Below are positions 51,326 through 60,619 of a stretch of 64,000 bases of DNA, piece after piece. The stretch covers positions 124,001-188,000 of the forward strand of contig NZ_JPIK01000004.1 in assembly GCF_000717475.1 (NCBI RefSeq). Reading direction: 5' to 3'. This stretch comes from Desulfonatronum thiodismutans (GTDB lineage: Bacteria; Desulfobacterota; Desulfovibrionia; Desulfovibrionales; Desulfonatronaceae). The notes under the pieces are model-generated. The model ran no database searches. It was not told the origin of the DNA and saw only the letters and a list, made by a program, of their open reading frames with translations. Made by a program: the position numbers and the translations under genes. The stretch's first letter is position 1. Every line of letters starts with the position of its first letter.

Positions 51326-54300
51326 TTAGCGAATTTGGCGCCAGGACTTTCTTCCAGGCAGGGCCGCATCTCCGGGATTTTCCGTAACCACTTGCATCTC
51401 GCCGGCCTTGGAACCACTAAAATACTTATACTCGGCAATATCACCTAGAATAACCGCCGGAGTTTTGGAAATTCCAATATCAAGCTTCATGGCACTGACA
51501 GGAACAAATACGGATGTGAGCGTCGTGTCATCCTCGTTGATCAGAATCTCCACCTCAACATAATCCTCCTCATTGAACAGCAGATCCCCGCTTGGGTCAA
51601 AGACCGAGTAATCCAACCTCCCCCCCGTCAGGGCATCAAGCTCCACCACCCAACTTGATCCTCCAAAATCGCAAGGGTGCTCTGAAGGTGTCATGGTTGT
51701 GAATATGATCCGGCCACTGCGTAGCAAGGACGCACTCACAACCCTCTCTCCCCGCATTTGATCGGTGCCCAGCAGAATATCCACTGGAGTCGTCAGGTCG
51801 ATAAACCATCCCTTTTGCGTGGAATAGTCAACGGGATAATCCGAAGTCACCCGGACCTGCATCGCGTACGGCGCACCATCTACTCCGACAGGAACTCCTT
51901 CATAGAAGATGCGCTGTTGCCGGAGAACCTCGGTTCGTTCCGTCGTGTATACAACCGTAGCTCCGTGATCGCGAATTCCATAGTAAGACTGGTGCTCCGT
52001 GACACTGTCCACATCGTTGTCCCCGTCGGCAAAAAACCTGCCCGTTCCAAAATATACCATGTATCCGCCGCCGGGATGCAACCCAATGGTTGGCCGTGCG
52101 GTGATGGGCTGTATGTTGTCGTTCCTGTCTCTGGCGGTGAATAACGGCTCACCGGAAAAGGCCACCCCCCAGTCACTGTCAGAGGCTGAAGTCAAGTCGA
52201 ATTTCCAGAGATTCCCCAGAAGGTCTCCGGCATAGACAAAATCAGTAATTCGGTCGCCATCCACATCCACCGGGGCTGGCGATGATAAACCATTGAGCTT
52301 CCCGCTTGCTCCCGCTTCAGTATCAATGATCTGGATGGGATTTCCGGTTGCCAGATCTAGAATGAATAATTTGGCTGTTGTATCTCCGGTAATGTATCCG
52401 TTGCCGAAAATAGCAACCCAATGTCCACTTTCCAGGCGAGCAAGGGTCGGCTGACCAATGCTGTAGCCAAGGTCTTCATGCGTGAACTCCCAAAGCACGA
52501 TAGCATGTCCAGGCGTATCGAACTTGTCTGGCTCCGTGATATCCAAGGCGAAGACGGATCGGCCACCGGCCCCTGTGGAACCGACAAGCACGGTCCGCCA
52601 CTCTCCATTGATGTATGCATCTCCGACACGGGCAGGACCGTCCACAAAGTAGCGATGGTTGTCATTATAAGTTGGCGATGCCAGTTCTTTCAGGTTCGGC
52701 ATGACCTCATTGGGAATGTACGCCAGAAGTTCCCTACCGTCATCGGACCGAAAACCGTGCAACATTCCGTCGTTGGCTCCGACATAGATGACCTTGTCCC
52801 GACCCTTGGTATTCTCCAGAAAGGTCGCATAAACACCATCTTTGCCTTCATTTATGGACTCCCGGTCATATCCCAAATTGCTATTACCCACAAAAACCGG
52901 ATCTGAGTTGATAATGTCCCCCAGTAGACGTTCACGACTTCTAAATACTCCATCATTTTGAATTTCATTGGAATCATCACCACGGATGTAATTGACAACC
53001 ATCTCTCCCAAAGCGGCATTGCCCTCTCCGATGGCATTTTGTTGCGTTGCGTTGAGATCAGCCCATTTAAAGGGAACGGTCTGCCCCCCGGAAAAGGTAA
53101 CGATATTTCGCTGGTCATGCGCTGGAATCTCTTCCCCGGCCTCCCAGTCCTTTTCCCCAAGGGTTCCATCAGGTTTCACCGGAAAAGCGAACAGTTCCCC
53201 AGACCAGTCGTCCGTCCGAAACCGAGCCTGATAAACAAATGTGCCCGTGTCCAGGCGGACGGAGTTGGCCACCACGGACGATGCAGACGATGTGGTTTCA
53301 ACAACGTCCTTGAACACATTTTCCAGATCTTTGGCCAGCTTGGCCGGATCGATGGCAAAGTAGTAGTTGTCCGGCTTGCCGTCCCCTTCCGCATCCCAAG
53401 AGAGAGGGTTGTCCGGGAAAGAGGGGTCCTGAGGACGTTTCGGCTTATGGAATCCGCCCCATTTGGCGGCGTAGAACAGAGGAGATTGCAACAAGCCGGC
53501 AGCGGAAGGCCCTAGAGTATAGGTGACCGAGGTTGGAGCATCATCAAATTTACATTTGTCACACCCAAGAACGCCTGTTGGATCCGTATAGTCATAGGAA
53601 TTAATTCCTGAATGGGCGTGAAATCCGTCATCTGTTGTACCGCTTAAAACGTAGCCAAAAGCCAAGCGCCTCCCTGAAGACTGGGCAAACACCTCGGTCG
53701 TAATGGTAATGTGTGAATTAGTAATCTGATATTCAAGGACACCGTTCATATCCATGTCAAAGTCACCACCCCATTCCGTGGCATCCCAATTGATCACGAA
53801 TTTACCCGTACCAGCATCGATATCCTGTTCCACAATCCGGAAATCAACTAGGGCGCACCCTTTGTATTCCGTAGTATTTTCACATGCGGGGAGAATACGC
53901 ACAGCCATATCGGTCTCCCCTGGACGAGGAATCTCAATCGCCGGCACAGCAGGAGCCATTTCAACACCGTAGGTTTTGACATTGACTTCGACAGTATCTC
54001 CTTGTGAATCCTCAAGATCATTTCGAATAGAATTTATATAAGCATGATAAGCAAGTCCTGCGATATGAAATGTTCCGGACTGGGCCGGAGCCTCCGGACA
54101 TATCCCACGAGCCCCCCCCAGAGAGCCAACTGTTTTCGCAGAACAAAGACGATTGTTTAACGTATCAGATTCTCCAATGAACCAATCCTGGCCATGAATG
54201 TCTTCGCCAGATCCGACAACATCGGTCATCGCGGTGACCGATGTCCCCCCAATAGAACTCAAGCCACCAAATTGATCATGGTCATAGGAACCAATGCTGG

Positions 54301-55996
54301 AGTTGATGACAATACTCGAAAGCGGAGCACACCAGTTATCATTGGAAAGTGGATCAATCCATGAGCTTGAATTAAGTCCTGATATCTTATCCTGTCCAGA
54401 AAAGACAAAATCAGAATGCGGCGTAGCACCTGAAAAATATCTGAGCGTTTCATAAAAAATTTCAGACTGGGGATTCCCCCAGTTGGTGCATCGTCCATCG
54501 CTGATACTCGTCAAATTAAAAGGGCAGTTGTCACCAGAACTCGATTCATAGTGACCATCATCATGTGTATATCCGTATATACGAAAACGATTTAAAGTAT
54601 CTACAATAGTCCCACTAGATGAAATTTTAAAAGTTCCATCAGTTTGGAAGTTGACTTCATCAGAGAAACTTTTAGGATTTTTACGCAAAACTCCACCTGA
54701 AAGGTTTTTTGTATAACTACCTGTCAACAAACCAAAATACAGATCACCATCATCACCATATTGCTGCAATAGTCCAATCGGTTTGTAGTTCTCACTAGGG
54801 TATTGTTTACAGCGTTCTTTTCCGATTAAGGATGACTCACAAACTGAAACACGAGCAGTATAGTCATAAACTCCCAAGCCAACTTGGTTTTTTACGGGGT
54901 TGTCAAAATTTGCAGGGATTCCAGTTACGCTGATATCGTTGCCGTTACTTGGACGATTGTTGTTTCCTGTAAAACCAGCAATACCCATTTCTTCATGGCC
55001 TATACGAAACTTTTCATCACTCCATCGGCATTGCCAGCGTTCATTGGCAGTCCATAGGCTGTAATTTCCGCTGGCAACGCGGATCAATGGAGGATCGTTC
55101 ACATTTTGAGACCAAGTTGTACTCGCTACAGTCGTATTACAAAAGCTTACACCTCTGCGAGTGTCATTGGTGACTATCCAATCATCGTCAGTCACCCCAA
55201 CACCTTGACTGCTAGTGACCTGTATGTTGATTTCTCCGGTTGAACTGCTGAATGTTCGGACAATTCCCTTCATCCAGACCGTATCAGGAAATTCCTGGCT
55301 CCGGACAACAACCTGATCACCAATTTGAACCTGCGCTGTTGAATTCCATTCTGTTATGAACGACCGACGGTCACTACTCTCATTTCGAGAACCGGCAGGA
55401 ACGGACCGCGACGTCGAACTCGGCGTCAATGTCGATGCGGGCAAAGGAAATGGAGTCAACTGACTGATATCGCTACCATCATAGTAGCGCACCCAACTGT
55501 GCGCATCATTAGGAAGATAGCTGCGCTCCAAGATGGTGGATGTAGATGTATCAATGGAGCGATATCCTCCGTACAAAATCTTGCGGATGACATCGATCCG
55601 AGCCATGGAGATGTAATTCAGAAAGTTTCCGCTCCAGTTTCCGGAACAATACTTGTTCGATGTGATGGATTCCGGCACAAAGTAGCCAGCTGCTGTATCG
55701 TAGTTATAACATTTATAGGAATCAAAATATCCATAGTAATCTATATCGTGATTATACGTTCTATCTGCCGCTCCATCACCGCTCAGATCCGCATAATCCG
55801 GATAAGCCTCAAAATAGAGCTGATGGTCATTGGACATGGTCAGCATGACCTGAGGAGTCACTGACTGGGTGACGAAAAGAGGCACCTGGGCAATATTCGG
55901 GTCAGCCTGGACCTGGGAGGAGTTTGCCAGAAACAACACAGCAAAACAGAGTGATAGAAACAGTGTGTTCCTCAAGCAGCTATATGTTGATGCCAT
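51326..55996 (-). CDS. pilY1: Type IV pilus tip adhesin/assembly factor PilY1
   Basis: 1556 residues from ATG 55996, with AAGGAG 9 bases upstream; the longer open frame lacks a signal peptide. Signal peptide at about 1-32 (LFLSLCFAVLFLA ... VQA). A large variable N-terminal part follows, with many Ser/Asn/Cys and Asp-rich stretches (DYADLSGDGAADRTYNHD). The C-terminal part is a PilC/PilY1 beta-propeller: VFVGNSNLGYDRES, YVGANDGMLHGF, GNGYITGDT, and the calcium-binding DVDGDRITD at about 52246-52272. PilY1 sits at the pilus tip, supports extension and adhesion, and requires the minor pilins encoded upstream. Confidence 0.93.
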   Translation of the reverse strand: MASTYSCLRNTLFLSLCFAVLFLANSSQVQADPNIAQVPLFVTQSVTPQVMLTMSNDHQLYFEAYPDYADLSGDGAADRTYNHDIDYYGYFDSYKCYNYDTAAGYFVPESITSNKYCSGNWSGNFLNYISMARIDVIRKILYGGYRSIDTSTSTILERSYLPNDAHSWVRYYDGSDISQLTPFPLPASTLTPSSTSRSVPAGSRNESSDRRSFITEWNSTAQVQIGDQVVVRSQEFPDTVWMKGIVRTFSSSTGEINIQVTSSQGVGVTDDDWIVTNDTRRGVSFCNTTVASTTWSQNVNDPPLIRVASGNYSLWTANERWQCRWSDEKFRIGHEEMGIAGFTGNNNRPSNGNDISVTGIPANFDNPVKNQVGLGVYDYTARVSVCESSLIGKERCKQYPSENYKPIGLLQQYGDDGDLYFGLLTGSYTKNLSGGVLRKNPKSFSDEVNFQTDGTFKISSSGTIVDTLNRFRIYGYTHDDGHYESSSGDNCPFNLTSISDGRCTNWGNPQSEIFYETLRYFSGATPHSDFVFSGQDKISGLNSSSWIDPLSNDNWCAPLSSIVINSSIGSYDHDQFGGLSSIGGTSVTAMTDVVGSGEDIHGQDWFIGESDTLNNRLCSAKTVGSLGGARGICPEAPAQSGTFHIAGLAYHAYINSIRNDLEDSQGDTVEVNVKTYGVEMAPAVPAIEIPRPGETDMAVRILPACENTTEYKGCALVDFRIVEQDIDAGTGKFVINWDATEWGGDFDMDMNGVLEYQITNSHITITTEVFAQSSGRRLAFGYVLSGTTDDGFHAHSGINSYDYTDPTGVLGCDKCKFDDAPTSVTYTLGPSAAGLLQSPLFYAAKWGGFHKPKRPQDPSFPDNPLSWDAEGDGKPDNYYFAIDPAKLAKDLENVFKDVVETTSSASSVVANSVRLDTGTFVYQARFRTDDWSGELFAFPVKPDGTLGEKDWEAGEEIPAHDQRNIVTFSGGQTVPFKWADLNATQQNAIGEGNAALGEMVVNYIRGDDSNEIQNDGVFRSRERLLGDIINSDPVFVGNSNLGYDRESINEGKDGVYATFLENTKGRDKVIYVGANDGMLHGFRSDDGRELLAYIPNEVMPNLKELASPTYNDNHRYFVDGPARVGDAYINGEWRTVLVGSTGAGGRSVFALDITEPDKFDTPGHAIVLWEFTHEDLGYSIGQPTLARLESGHWVAIFGNGYITGDTTAKLFILDLATGNPIQIIDTEAGASGKLNGLSSPAPVDVDGDRITDFVYAGDLLGNLWKFDLTSASDSDWGVAFSGEPLFTARDRNDNIQPITARPTIGLHPGGGYMVYFGTGRFFADGDNDVDSVTEHQSYYGIRDHGATVVYTTERTEVLRQQRIFYEGVPVGVDGAPYAMQVRVTSDYPVDYSTQKGWFIDLTTPVDILLGTDQMRGERVVSASLLRSGRIIFTTMTPSEHPCDFGGSSWVVELDALTGGRLDYSVFDPSGDLLFNEEDYVEVEILINEDDTTLTSVFVPVSAMKLDIGISKTPAVILGDIAEYKYFSGSKAGEMQVVTENPGDAALPGRKSWRQIR

Positions 55997-56030
55997 GTTG
56001 TTACTCCTTGAGGATGATGTCATGAGAAGC

Positions 56031-56534
56031 TTATCTCTTAAAGATGGCTTCCAGAATAGTTCTCGCGTCGGCGCTCCCACCAGCTGATTGGGCGGTGATC
56101 CGGTACAAGCTCGGATCAGGAATATTGAACGTATCCGACTCCAAGCTTTCCAAAGGTTCGGGAATCGGAGGAAGTTCACGAATAAAAAAACCGGGTTCTG
56201 ATGGAAAAGAGTCACCAAATAAATAATGTAGACAGGGTATATCCTTTTCAAAATCTGGTGGTGAGTCATTAAATGAAAAAAAACAATCTTCCGTGGTCAT
56301 AATTTCAAATTCATCTCGCAATGCAAGCTCCGCATCTCGCAGTGCCGCTTCAGCAAATTGAAACGAGATATCCTTGTCCCGCATGTTCCCGGCCATGCGC
56401 TCCTGGGTTGAGGTACTTTGCACGCCTGCAATAGCCATCATGGTCAAAACCAGCAGGATAACCAGGGCTATGACCAGAACAGAACCGTGTTCAATTGATT
56501 GAATCCTCGGGGGTTTCTTAAACAAAGTTATCAT
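56031..56534 (-). CDS. pilX: Minor pilin-associated protein PilX
   Basis: 167 residues from ATG 56534, with GGAG 9 bases before it; a GTG two codons upstream is possible. The N-terminal hydrophobic helix GSVLVIALVILLVLTMMAIA is followed by GVQSTSTQERMAGNMRDKD and AFQFAEAALR-like sequence (FQFAEAALRDAELAL), diagnostic of the PilX N-domain. There is no Glu 5 motif as in major pilins, which is normal for PilX. Lies between pilW and pilY1, in the usual order. Confidence 0.92.
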   Translation of the reverse strand: MITLFKKPPRIQSIEHGSVLVIALVILLVLTMMAIAGVQSTSTQERMAGNMRDKDISFQFAEAALRDAELALRDEFEIMTTEDCFFSFNDSPPDFEKDIPCLHYLFGDSFPSEPGFFIRELPPIPEPLESLESDTFNIPDPSLYRITAQSAGGSADARTILEAIFKR

Positions 56535-56546
56535 GGTCACGGTCTC

Positions 56547-57485
56547 CTATTGTAGTCGATTGCGAATGCCAATGGATGCTTCGAAAACCCGGCGTATACG
56601 CCTCCGGTCGTCTGTAGCAAGGGGGATCACATCCCCAAGCAAATTATAACTACTGTTGGGGTCCGGTTCCATCCTCCGGATTTCCTCCGGGGAGGCGGCC
56701 AGCAAGGCGATCCGGACGCTACGAACTTGTCCCCAGTCCGTTACGCTGGCAGCATCCACAAAGTCATCCACATTCCGGTCATTGTTCGTGTCAATACCAT
56801 AGCGGAAGCGGATAGCGTCGACACCTTCGACAATCTCTTGACGAGGTTCATAATTCAATTTCCGAAAAAGCGACCGAACACCAACCTCCACGCCATCCTC
56901 TACAATAAGTGTTGAACCATGATCTATCGTGTATTCGATCTGTGCGAGATTCATAATTTCACCCATATTGTTCGTCATAAAATTGTCAGGAATATCTATA
57001 CCAACGACCTTCAAAGTGCCATTGTTGGAGTCATCGACGGCTGTCGTGAAGATAACGTCATTGCAATTGTTTACAACAAGCGCCTCTCCTGCTGAAAAAA
57101 TAATTCCGTTATCGTCAATTTTTAAAATAGTAAAATCTCCTGATTGGTCGACTTCTTCTATACCCAGGATAGCTGCACGCTTGTCCATGGCTCTGCGAAT
57201 TATCAACTTGTTCTCAACAAGCTCTTCCTCCAAGGCAATAAAACCACCACTAGGTGTGCCACTGAAACAACCCAAAAATCCGGCCATTCGAATATCGTTA
57301 AGTAGATAATCCATCGCAAATCGACCGCTCTCTTGCACTCTGGCCATGCCCTGCTGCATTCGGTACGTCAGAGAAGTGCTCTCAAATATTTGATAAACTC
57401 CACCCATCACGATCAATAGAATAACCATGGTCACCAGGGCTTCGACAATGGACAAGCCGGATTGGGTGCCATTCGGTGAATTCAT
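56547..57485 (-). CDS. pilW: Minor pilin PilW
   Basis: 312 residues from ATG 57485 (MNSPNGTQSG), 10 bp after pilV. Short leader cleaved at QSG before LSIVEALVTMVILLIVMGGV (the prepilin helix, Glu 5). Then TYRMQQGMARVQESGRFAM and YLLNDIRMAGFLGC, typical of PilW. The C-terminal part has VRIALLAASPEE and RRVFEASIGIRN. Part of the initiating tip complex with PilV, PilX and FimT. Confidence 0.92.
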   Translation of the reverse strand: MNSPNGTQSGLSIVEALVTMVILLIVMGGVYQIFESTSLTYRMQQGMARVQESGRFAMDYLLNDIRMAGFLGCFSGTPSGGFIALEEELVENKLIIRRAMDKRAAILGIEEVDQSGDFTILKIDDNGIIFSAGEALVVNNCNDVIFTTAVDDSNNGTLKVVGIDIPDNFMTNNMGEIMNLAQIEYTIDHGSTLIVEDGVEVGVRSLFRKLNYEPRQEIVEGVDAIRFRYGIDTNNDRNVDDFVDAASVTDWGQVRSVRIALLAASPEEIRRMEPDPNSSYNLLGDVIPLATDDRRRIRRVFEASIGIRNRLQ

Positions 57486-57495
57486 ACAAAAAATC

Positions 57496-57972
57496 TCAAA
57501 GCTCGGTTTGTGTCGTAAATGTCTGCCACTGAGCACCATCCTCGACATCTGTAATTTCCTCGGATGTCTCAAGCCATTGAATCGTAATATTGACGATAGT
57601 GCCATTGGTTAACTCGACACTTCCACGGCCGCCAGGACTGGGAAATCGTGTCTGCAAAAAAGTCTTCCAAGAATTTAGATCGTCGAAAACGACATCGGGC
57701 AGGGTCGCATTGTCTGGGAATTCTTGGAGCCCAATCTTGTAATGGCCATCCATGGCAAGCAAACGATTTGCTCGCATCTTGTCCAATATGTCATAGGCCT
57801 GAAACGTAGCCTGGGATCTGAAATACGCTTCGCTATTTTGCTTCAATGAAAGCATCTGCATCCCCGCCAACCCCAGCAATCCGATGGCCAGGATAATCAG
57901 GCCGACGAGGACCTCCAGGAGGGAGAAACCGGCGGGATGTGTGCGAGAAAGCCTATGCTTCAAACCATTCAT
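57496..57972 (-). CDS. pilV: Minor pilin PilV
   Basis: 158 residues. Leader MNGLKHRLSRTHPAG, then FSLLEVLVGLIILAIGLLGL (Glu 5), AGMQMLSLKQNSEAYFRSQA and AYDILDKMRANR, the PilV hallmarks. The C-terminal TNGTIVNITIQW is typical. In standard clusters fimT/fimU stands immediately upstream; here 2.6 kb of toxin-antitoxin genes separate the two. Confidence 0.92.
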   Translation of the reverse strand: MNGLKHRLSRTHPAGFSLLEVLVGLIILAIGLLGLAGMQMLSLKQNSEAYFRSQATFQAYDILDKMRANRLLAMDGHYKIGLQEFPDNATLPDVVFDDLNSWKTFLQTRFPSPGGRGSVELTNGTIVNITIQWLETSEEITDVEDGAQWQTFTTQTEL

Positions 57973-58021
57973 GGACCAACCCTATGAACCACCAAGCCTG
58001 GATATTGGCATCTTTTTAATA

Positions 58022-58291
58022 TCATTTGTATACTTCCCAGTCATCTACCGCGACAGGTTCAGTCGGGTTGATATATGTTATCGGCTTTCCTCGAATTTGT
58101 TTCGCTTCCTCCCACGGCACGAACTCGTCCTTACCTGCCGAGATATCCGCTTCACGCGCTCGAAGCACTTCACCATGCCACTCTGGCGATTCATATTCGG
58201 CCTCATGTCGAGATAAATCCACCCAAAGTTCTTCCATGACCCGGTGTTTTTCAGCACGGGTCAGTCTGGTGATGTCCAATGCTGTATTCAT
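58022..58291 (-). CDS. Addiction-module antitoxin-like protein, orphan
   Basis: 89 residues from ATG 58291 (MNTALDITRL). LTRAEKHRVMEELWVDLSR and SPEWHGEVLRAREADISAG match the small unstable antitoxins that pair with a RelE/ParE toxin. The toxin normally follows at once; here pilV follows instead, so the toxin is lost or elsewhere. The last ~20 residues (PITYINPTEPVAVDDW) are not typical of the family and may be read from the deletion junction. Confidence 0.75.
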   Translation of the reverse strand: MNTALDITRLTRAEKHRVMEELWVDLSRHEAEYESPEWHGEVLRAREADISAGKDEFVPWEEAKQIRGKPITYINPTEPVAVDDWEVYK

Positions 58292-58382
58292 GACTCTATT
58301 TTGCTCCTTGATGCTACCTTTCTCTCGTCTTATCTTACTCTTGACCACCTGGTCAGATGGAACAATACTTCTCTGAAACCAT

Positions 58383-58925
58383 TCACTTGTCTCGAAATAT
58401 TTCAGTGACTCTCAGAAAGACTTCAGAAAATTCAGATGCCTCCGGTTGCACGTTGAGCGCACTCTCGCAATAATCGTAAAATCGTCCGGAAATTGCGTAC
58501 AGTGTCGGCCGTAATTCATGAAGTGTATTGAAATGGTCGGCGATTTCAGAATAGTCGATCCCGTATTCATGGGCCGCCAAATTGCGGGATGTTCGGCAAA
58601 GCTGCCAGGAATCCAGCGACTCAATCACTCCAATTTTTTCATAAAATGAAAGCACCTTCAGAAATACGTCCGCTGATTCACCAGATAAAATCGCACCATG
58701 TCGCATGGCCGCGCCGAGAGAGTCCTGCAATTTTGAAAAACGCTCATTTATTGCTGAAAGAGTCTCGAAAAGTTCCACATTTGTTCTCTGGCTGCTCAAA
58801 AAATTCCCGGTCAACGGCCAAGTGATTTTCCGGGCCGAAGCATCCAAAAAGAACACGCACCGCTGAACTGCTTCCAACAGCCTGATGAGGTGCTCTTTTT
58901 CAAGGACTAATCCATCCCTCTTCAT
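58383..58925 (-). CDS. HEPN-domain protein, toxin of second MNT/HEPN pair
   Basis: 180 residues, helical. It contains an R-x4-H RNase motif in RTSRNLAAHEYGID, the standard HEPN catalytic site. It overlaps the upstream nucleotidyltransferase by 4 bp (58922-58925). It is longer than the HepT at 50138-50539 and of a different subtype, so the pairs are not recent copies of one another. Confidence 0.8.
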   Translation of the reverse strand: MKRDGLVLEKEHLIRLLEAVQRCVFFLDASARKITWPLTGNFLSSQRTNVELFETLSAINERFSKLQDSLGAAMRHGAILSGESADVFLKVLSFYEKIGVIESLDSWQLCRTSRNLAAHEYGIDYSEIADHFNTLHELRPTLYAISGRFYDYCESALNVQPEASEFSEVFLRVTEIFRDK

Positions 58926-59224
58926 GGCTGACCTCCAATCGGCCGCCCCTTCATCCGCGCAAGCTCGACAAAAGGCGATGCCTCCGTGCCACGGGCATGA
59001 ACAAGCACATCCACCGGCAAGCCGAGCAATTGTTCCAGTTCCATCTTCATCCTGGCATGGTCCATTCGGGGAACTTTTTCATCCGTTTCCACCAATAAAT
59101 CCACATCCCCACCCCTGGCTGCGTCATCCAACCGTGATCCAAACAGATAAACCTTAGCCGTTTCGCCAGCTTTTCGATGCACAATCTGATTGATGGCTTG
59201 TACTTGCTCGCTATTCAGTCGCAT
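58922..59224 (-). CDS. MNT-type nucleotidyltransferase, second pair
   Basis: 100 residues. Nucleotidyltransferase motif LFGSRLDDAARGGDVDLLVE with both metal-binding Asp, then LEQLLGLPVDVLVHARGTE. Partner of the HEPN protein that overlaps its end. Lies 17 bp downstream of the truncated RecG-like gene in the same operon. Confidence 0.88.
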   Translation of the reverse strand: MRLNSEQVQAINQIVHRKAGETAKVYLFGSRLDDAARGGDVDLLVETDEKVPRMDHARMKMELEQLLGLPVDVLVHARGTEASPFVELARMKGRPIGGQP

Positions 59225-59241
59225 AATTGTTCCGCATTTGA

Positions 59242-59718
59242 TCAGCTAAAACACACATAATACCCGCCCGTCCTCGGAGCACCCCGAAACTCTATCAGCC
59301 CTTCGCTTTTCAACTCCTTGATCCGAGGCTCAACGGTCCTTCTCGGCAATCCCAGGGTCTGACTGATCTCTCCGGCGTTTTGACCCGGAAAGCCCTGTAC
59401 ATGGGAGAGGAGGCCATTCACCCCGCCATTTACTCCGCCACTTACTCCGCCACTTACTCCGCCATTGTCGACGGGAAACAGCGTAACCTTGAAACTGTGC
59501 GCCATGGGCTCGAAGAGAGGCGCTGGGGCTCCGGCCTGGAGCATGGTTAGGTGAACGCGGACAATTCCGGAGCCGTATTTCTCGATCAATCCTGCTTCCT
59601 TGAATATCCCGGCGATCTGCTTGTTCCTGGGGTTGGAAGCAGCCCGGCCGGCAATAATGTCTTCGAGAAGGAGGACTCCGGGCAAGGTTCCCGGGTTGAA
59701 GAACTGAAGTGCCCCCAT
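59242..59718 (-). pseudogene. C-terminal fragment of a RecG-like/AlbA-type ATP-binding regulator
   Basis: 158 residues. It starts abruptly within a known fold: FNPGTLPGVLLLEDIIAG, ASNPRNKQIAGIFKEAGLIE, KYGSGIVRV, the end of the ATPase-like domain of RecG-like transcription regulators. A Gly-Val-Ser/Asn repeat (SGGVSGGVNGGVNG) follows, then a winged-helix end (GEISQTLGLPRRTVEPRIKE). The N-terminal ~250-300 residues, including the AlbA_2 domain, are missing. Its ATG overlaps the TGA of the HEPN gene upstream (TGATG), so it may still be translated. Confidence 0.75.
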
Positions 59719-60212
59719 CAGTCTGAATTCTCTACCAAAGCAAGAAGAAAATCCGTGAATCGCTCAATATCTTTTTTAACTTGGCCATGACAGGGCAGCA
59801 CGTCCTCGGCCAAGGCGGCAACACGTTCGGGTCGGAGGTTGAACGTGTAGACATTGCGAACAAGGTGGCGGAAGGCGCGATATTCGTCCAGGCAATCCCG
59901 CGTTGACCGCGAAATGACCGCAGGCCTGACACCCTTCAACTCGGCTCCCATTTGGCGCAACAGTTCCTGGTGCCAATTCTTTCCCGAAGGCAGCGCCCCG
60001 TCCACGGTGCGGGCTATATCCTCGAAGCAGGACTCAACGGCGGCATAAAAAACATGCAGATTCAGAGCCACACCGTCCAGGTAACACTGGTCCCCGGATT
60101 GGCGGGCCTTGTCCAGCAACATCCCAGCCCGCTCGGCAACCCGCTTCGCATCCAGAAGAACCTGCTCAATCCGACCAGCCAAAGCCTGGCAAGCCTCGCC
60201 TGTACCTTTCAT
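59718..60212 (-). CDS. HepT-like HEPN protein, toxin of third MNT/HEPN pair
   Basis: 164 residues, helical. The segment CLDEYRAFRHLVRNVYTFNL contains the R-x-F-R-H-x-x-R pattern of the HepT-like family. VFYAAVESCFEDIA is also typical. It overlaps the nucleotidyltransferase gene by 4 bp and couples to the next ORF by TGATG. Confidence 0.82.
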   Translation of the reverse strand: MKGTGEACQALAGRIEQVLLDAKRVAERAGMLLDKARQSGDQCYLDGVALNLHVFYAAVESCFEDIARTVDGALPSGKNWHQELLRQMGAELKGVRPAVISRSTRDCLDEYRAFRHLVRNVYTFNLRPERVAALAEDVLPCHGQVKKDIERFTDFLLALVENSD

Positions 60213-60514
60213 ATCGGCCTCCCTTGGACCTCGATGGTTCGACGCAGACTTTCCGAGGCATCCTCGAAGACAACGAGATCCACGCAGATATCCGGGTCCA
60301 GGCTGGTAACCGCCGCAACCGCTTTGAGGATGTCCTTCTGACGAAACCCCCAGACGGCTACGTCCACGTCGGAATGATCATGAAAGAGGCCATCCTGAGG
60401 AAGAGAGCCAAACACCCAAACCTTTTGGGCATGAAAACGCTTTTGAAGCAAATCGCCCGCCGCACGGGCAACTTCCCAGGCCCTTGCTCTGCGCTCATCC
60501 CGCTGACGGGCCAA
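60209..60514 (-). CDS. MNT-type nucleotidyltransferase, third pair
   Basis: 101 residues. VWVFGSLPQDGLFHDHSDVD followed by VAVWG gives the GS...DVD nucleotidyltransferase motif; DICVDLVVFEDASESL follows. The last part resembles the family with HepT-like partners. First gene of a five- or six-gene string (MNT, HEPN, RecG-like relic, MNT, HEPN, antitoxin) inserted between the fimT-like genes and pilV. Confidence 0.85.
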   Translation of the reverse strand: MARQRDERRARAWEVARAAGDLLQKRFHAQKVWVFGSLPQDGLFHDHSDVDVAVWGFRQKDILKAVAAVTSLDPDICVDLVVFEDASESLRRTIEVQGRPI

Positions 60515-60619
60515 AGCGTCAAATCGACGCTTCGCGGTTACGCGGTAGCGCTGAGCGCTGCATGGTTTGAGGGTCTATGGTTGTCGTTAAAAACATCGGA
60601 GTCCCCCCCCATCTGACAT

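Noticed and set aside
55997..56269. Longer pilY1 start at 56269
   Set aside because: It overlaps pilX and removes the signal peptide from the N-terminus; ATG 55996 has AAGGAG at proper distance.
59402..59470. CRISPR-like array
   Set aside because: Four 12-bp units without spacers are a coding tandem repeat, not a CRISPR. No array was found elsewhere in the window.
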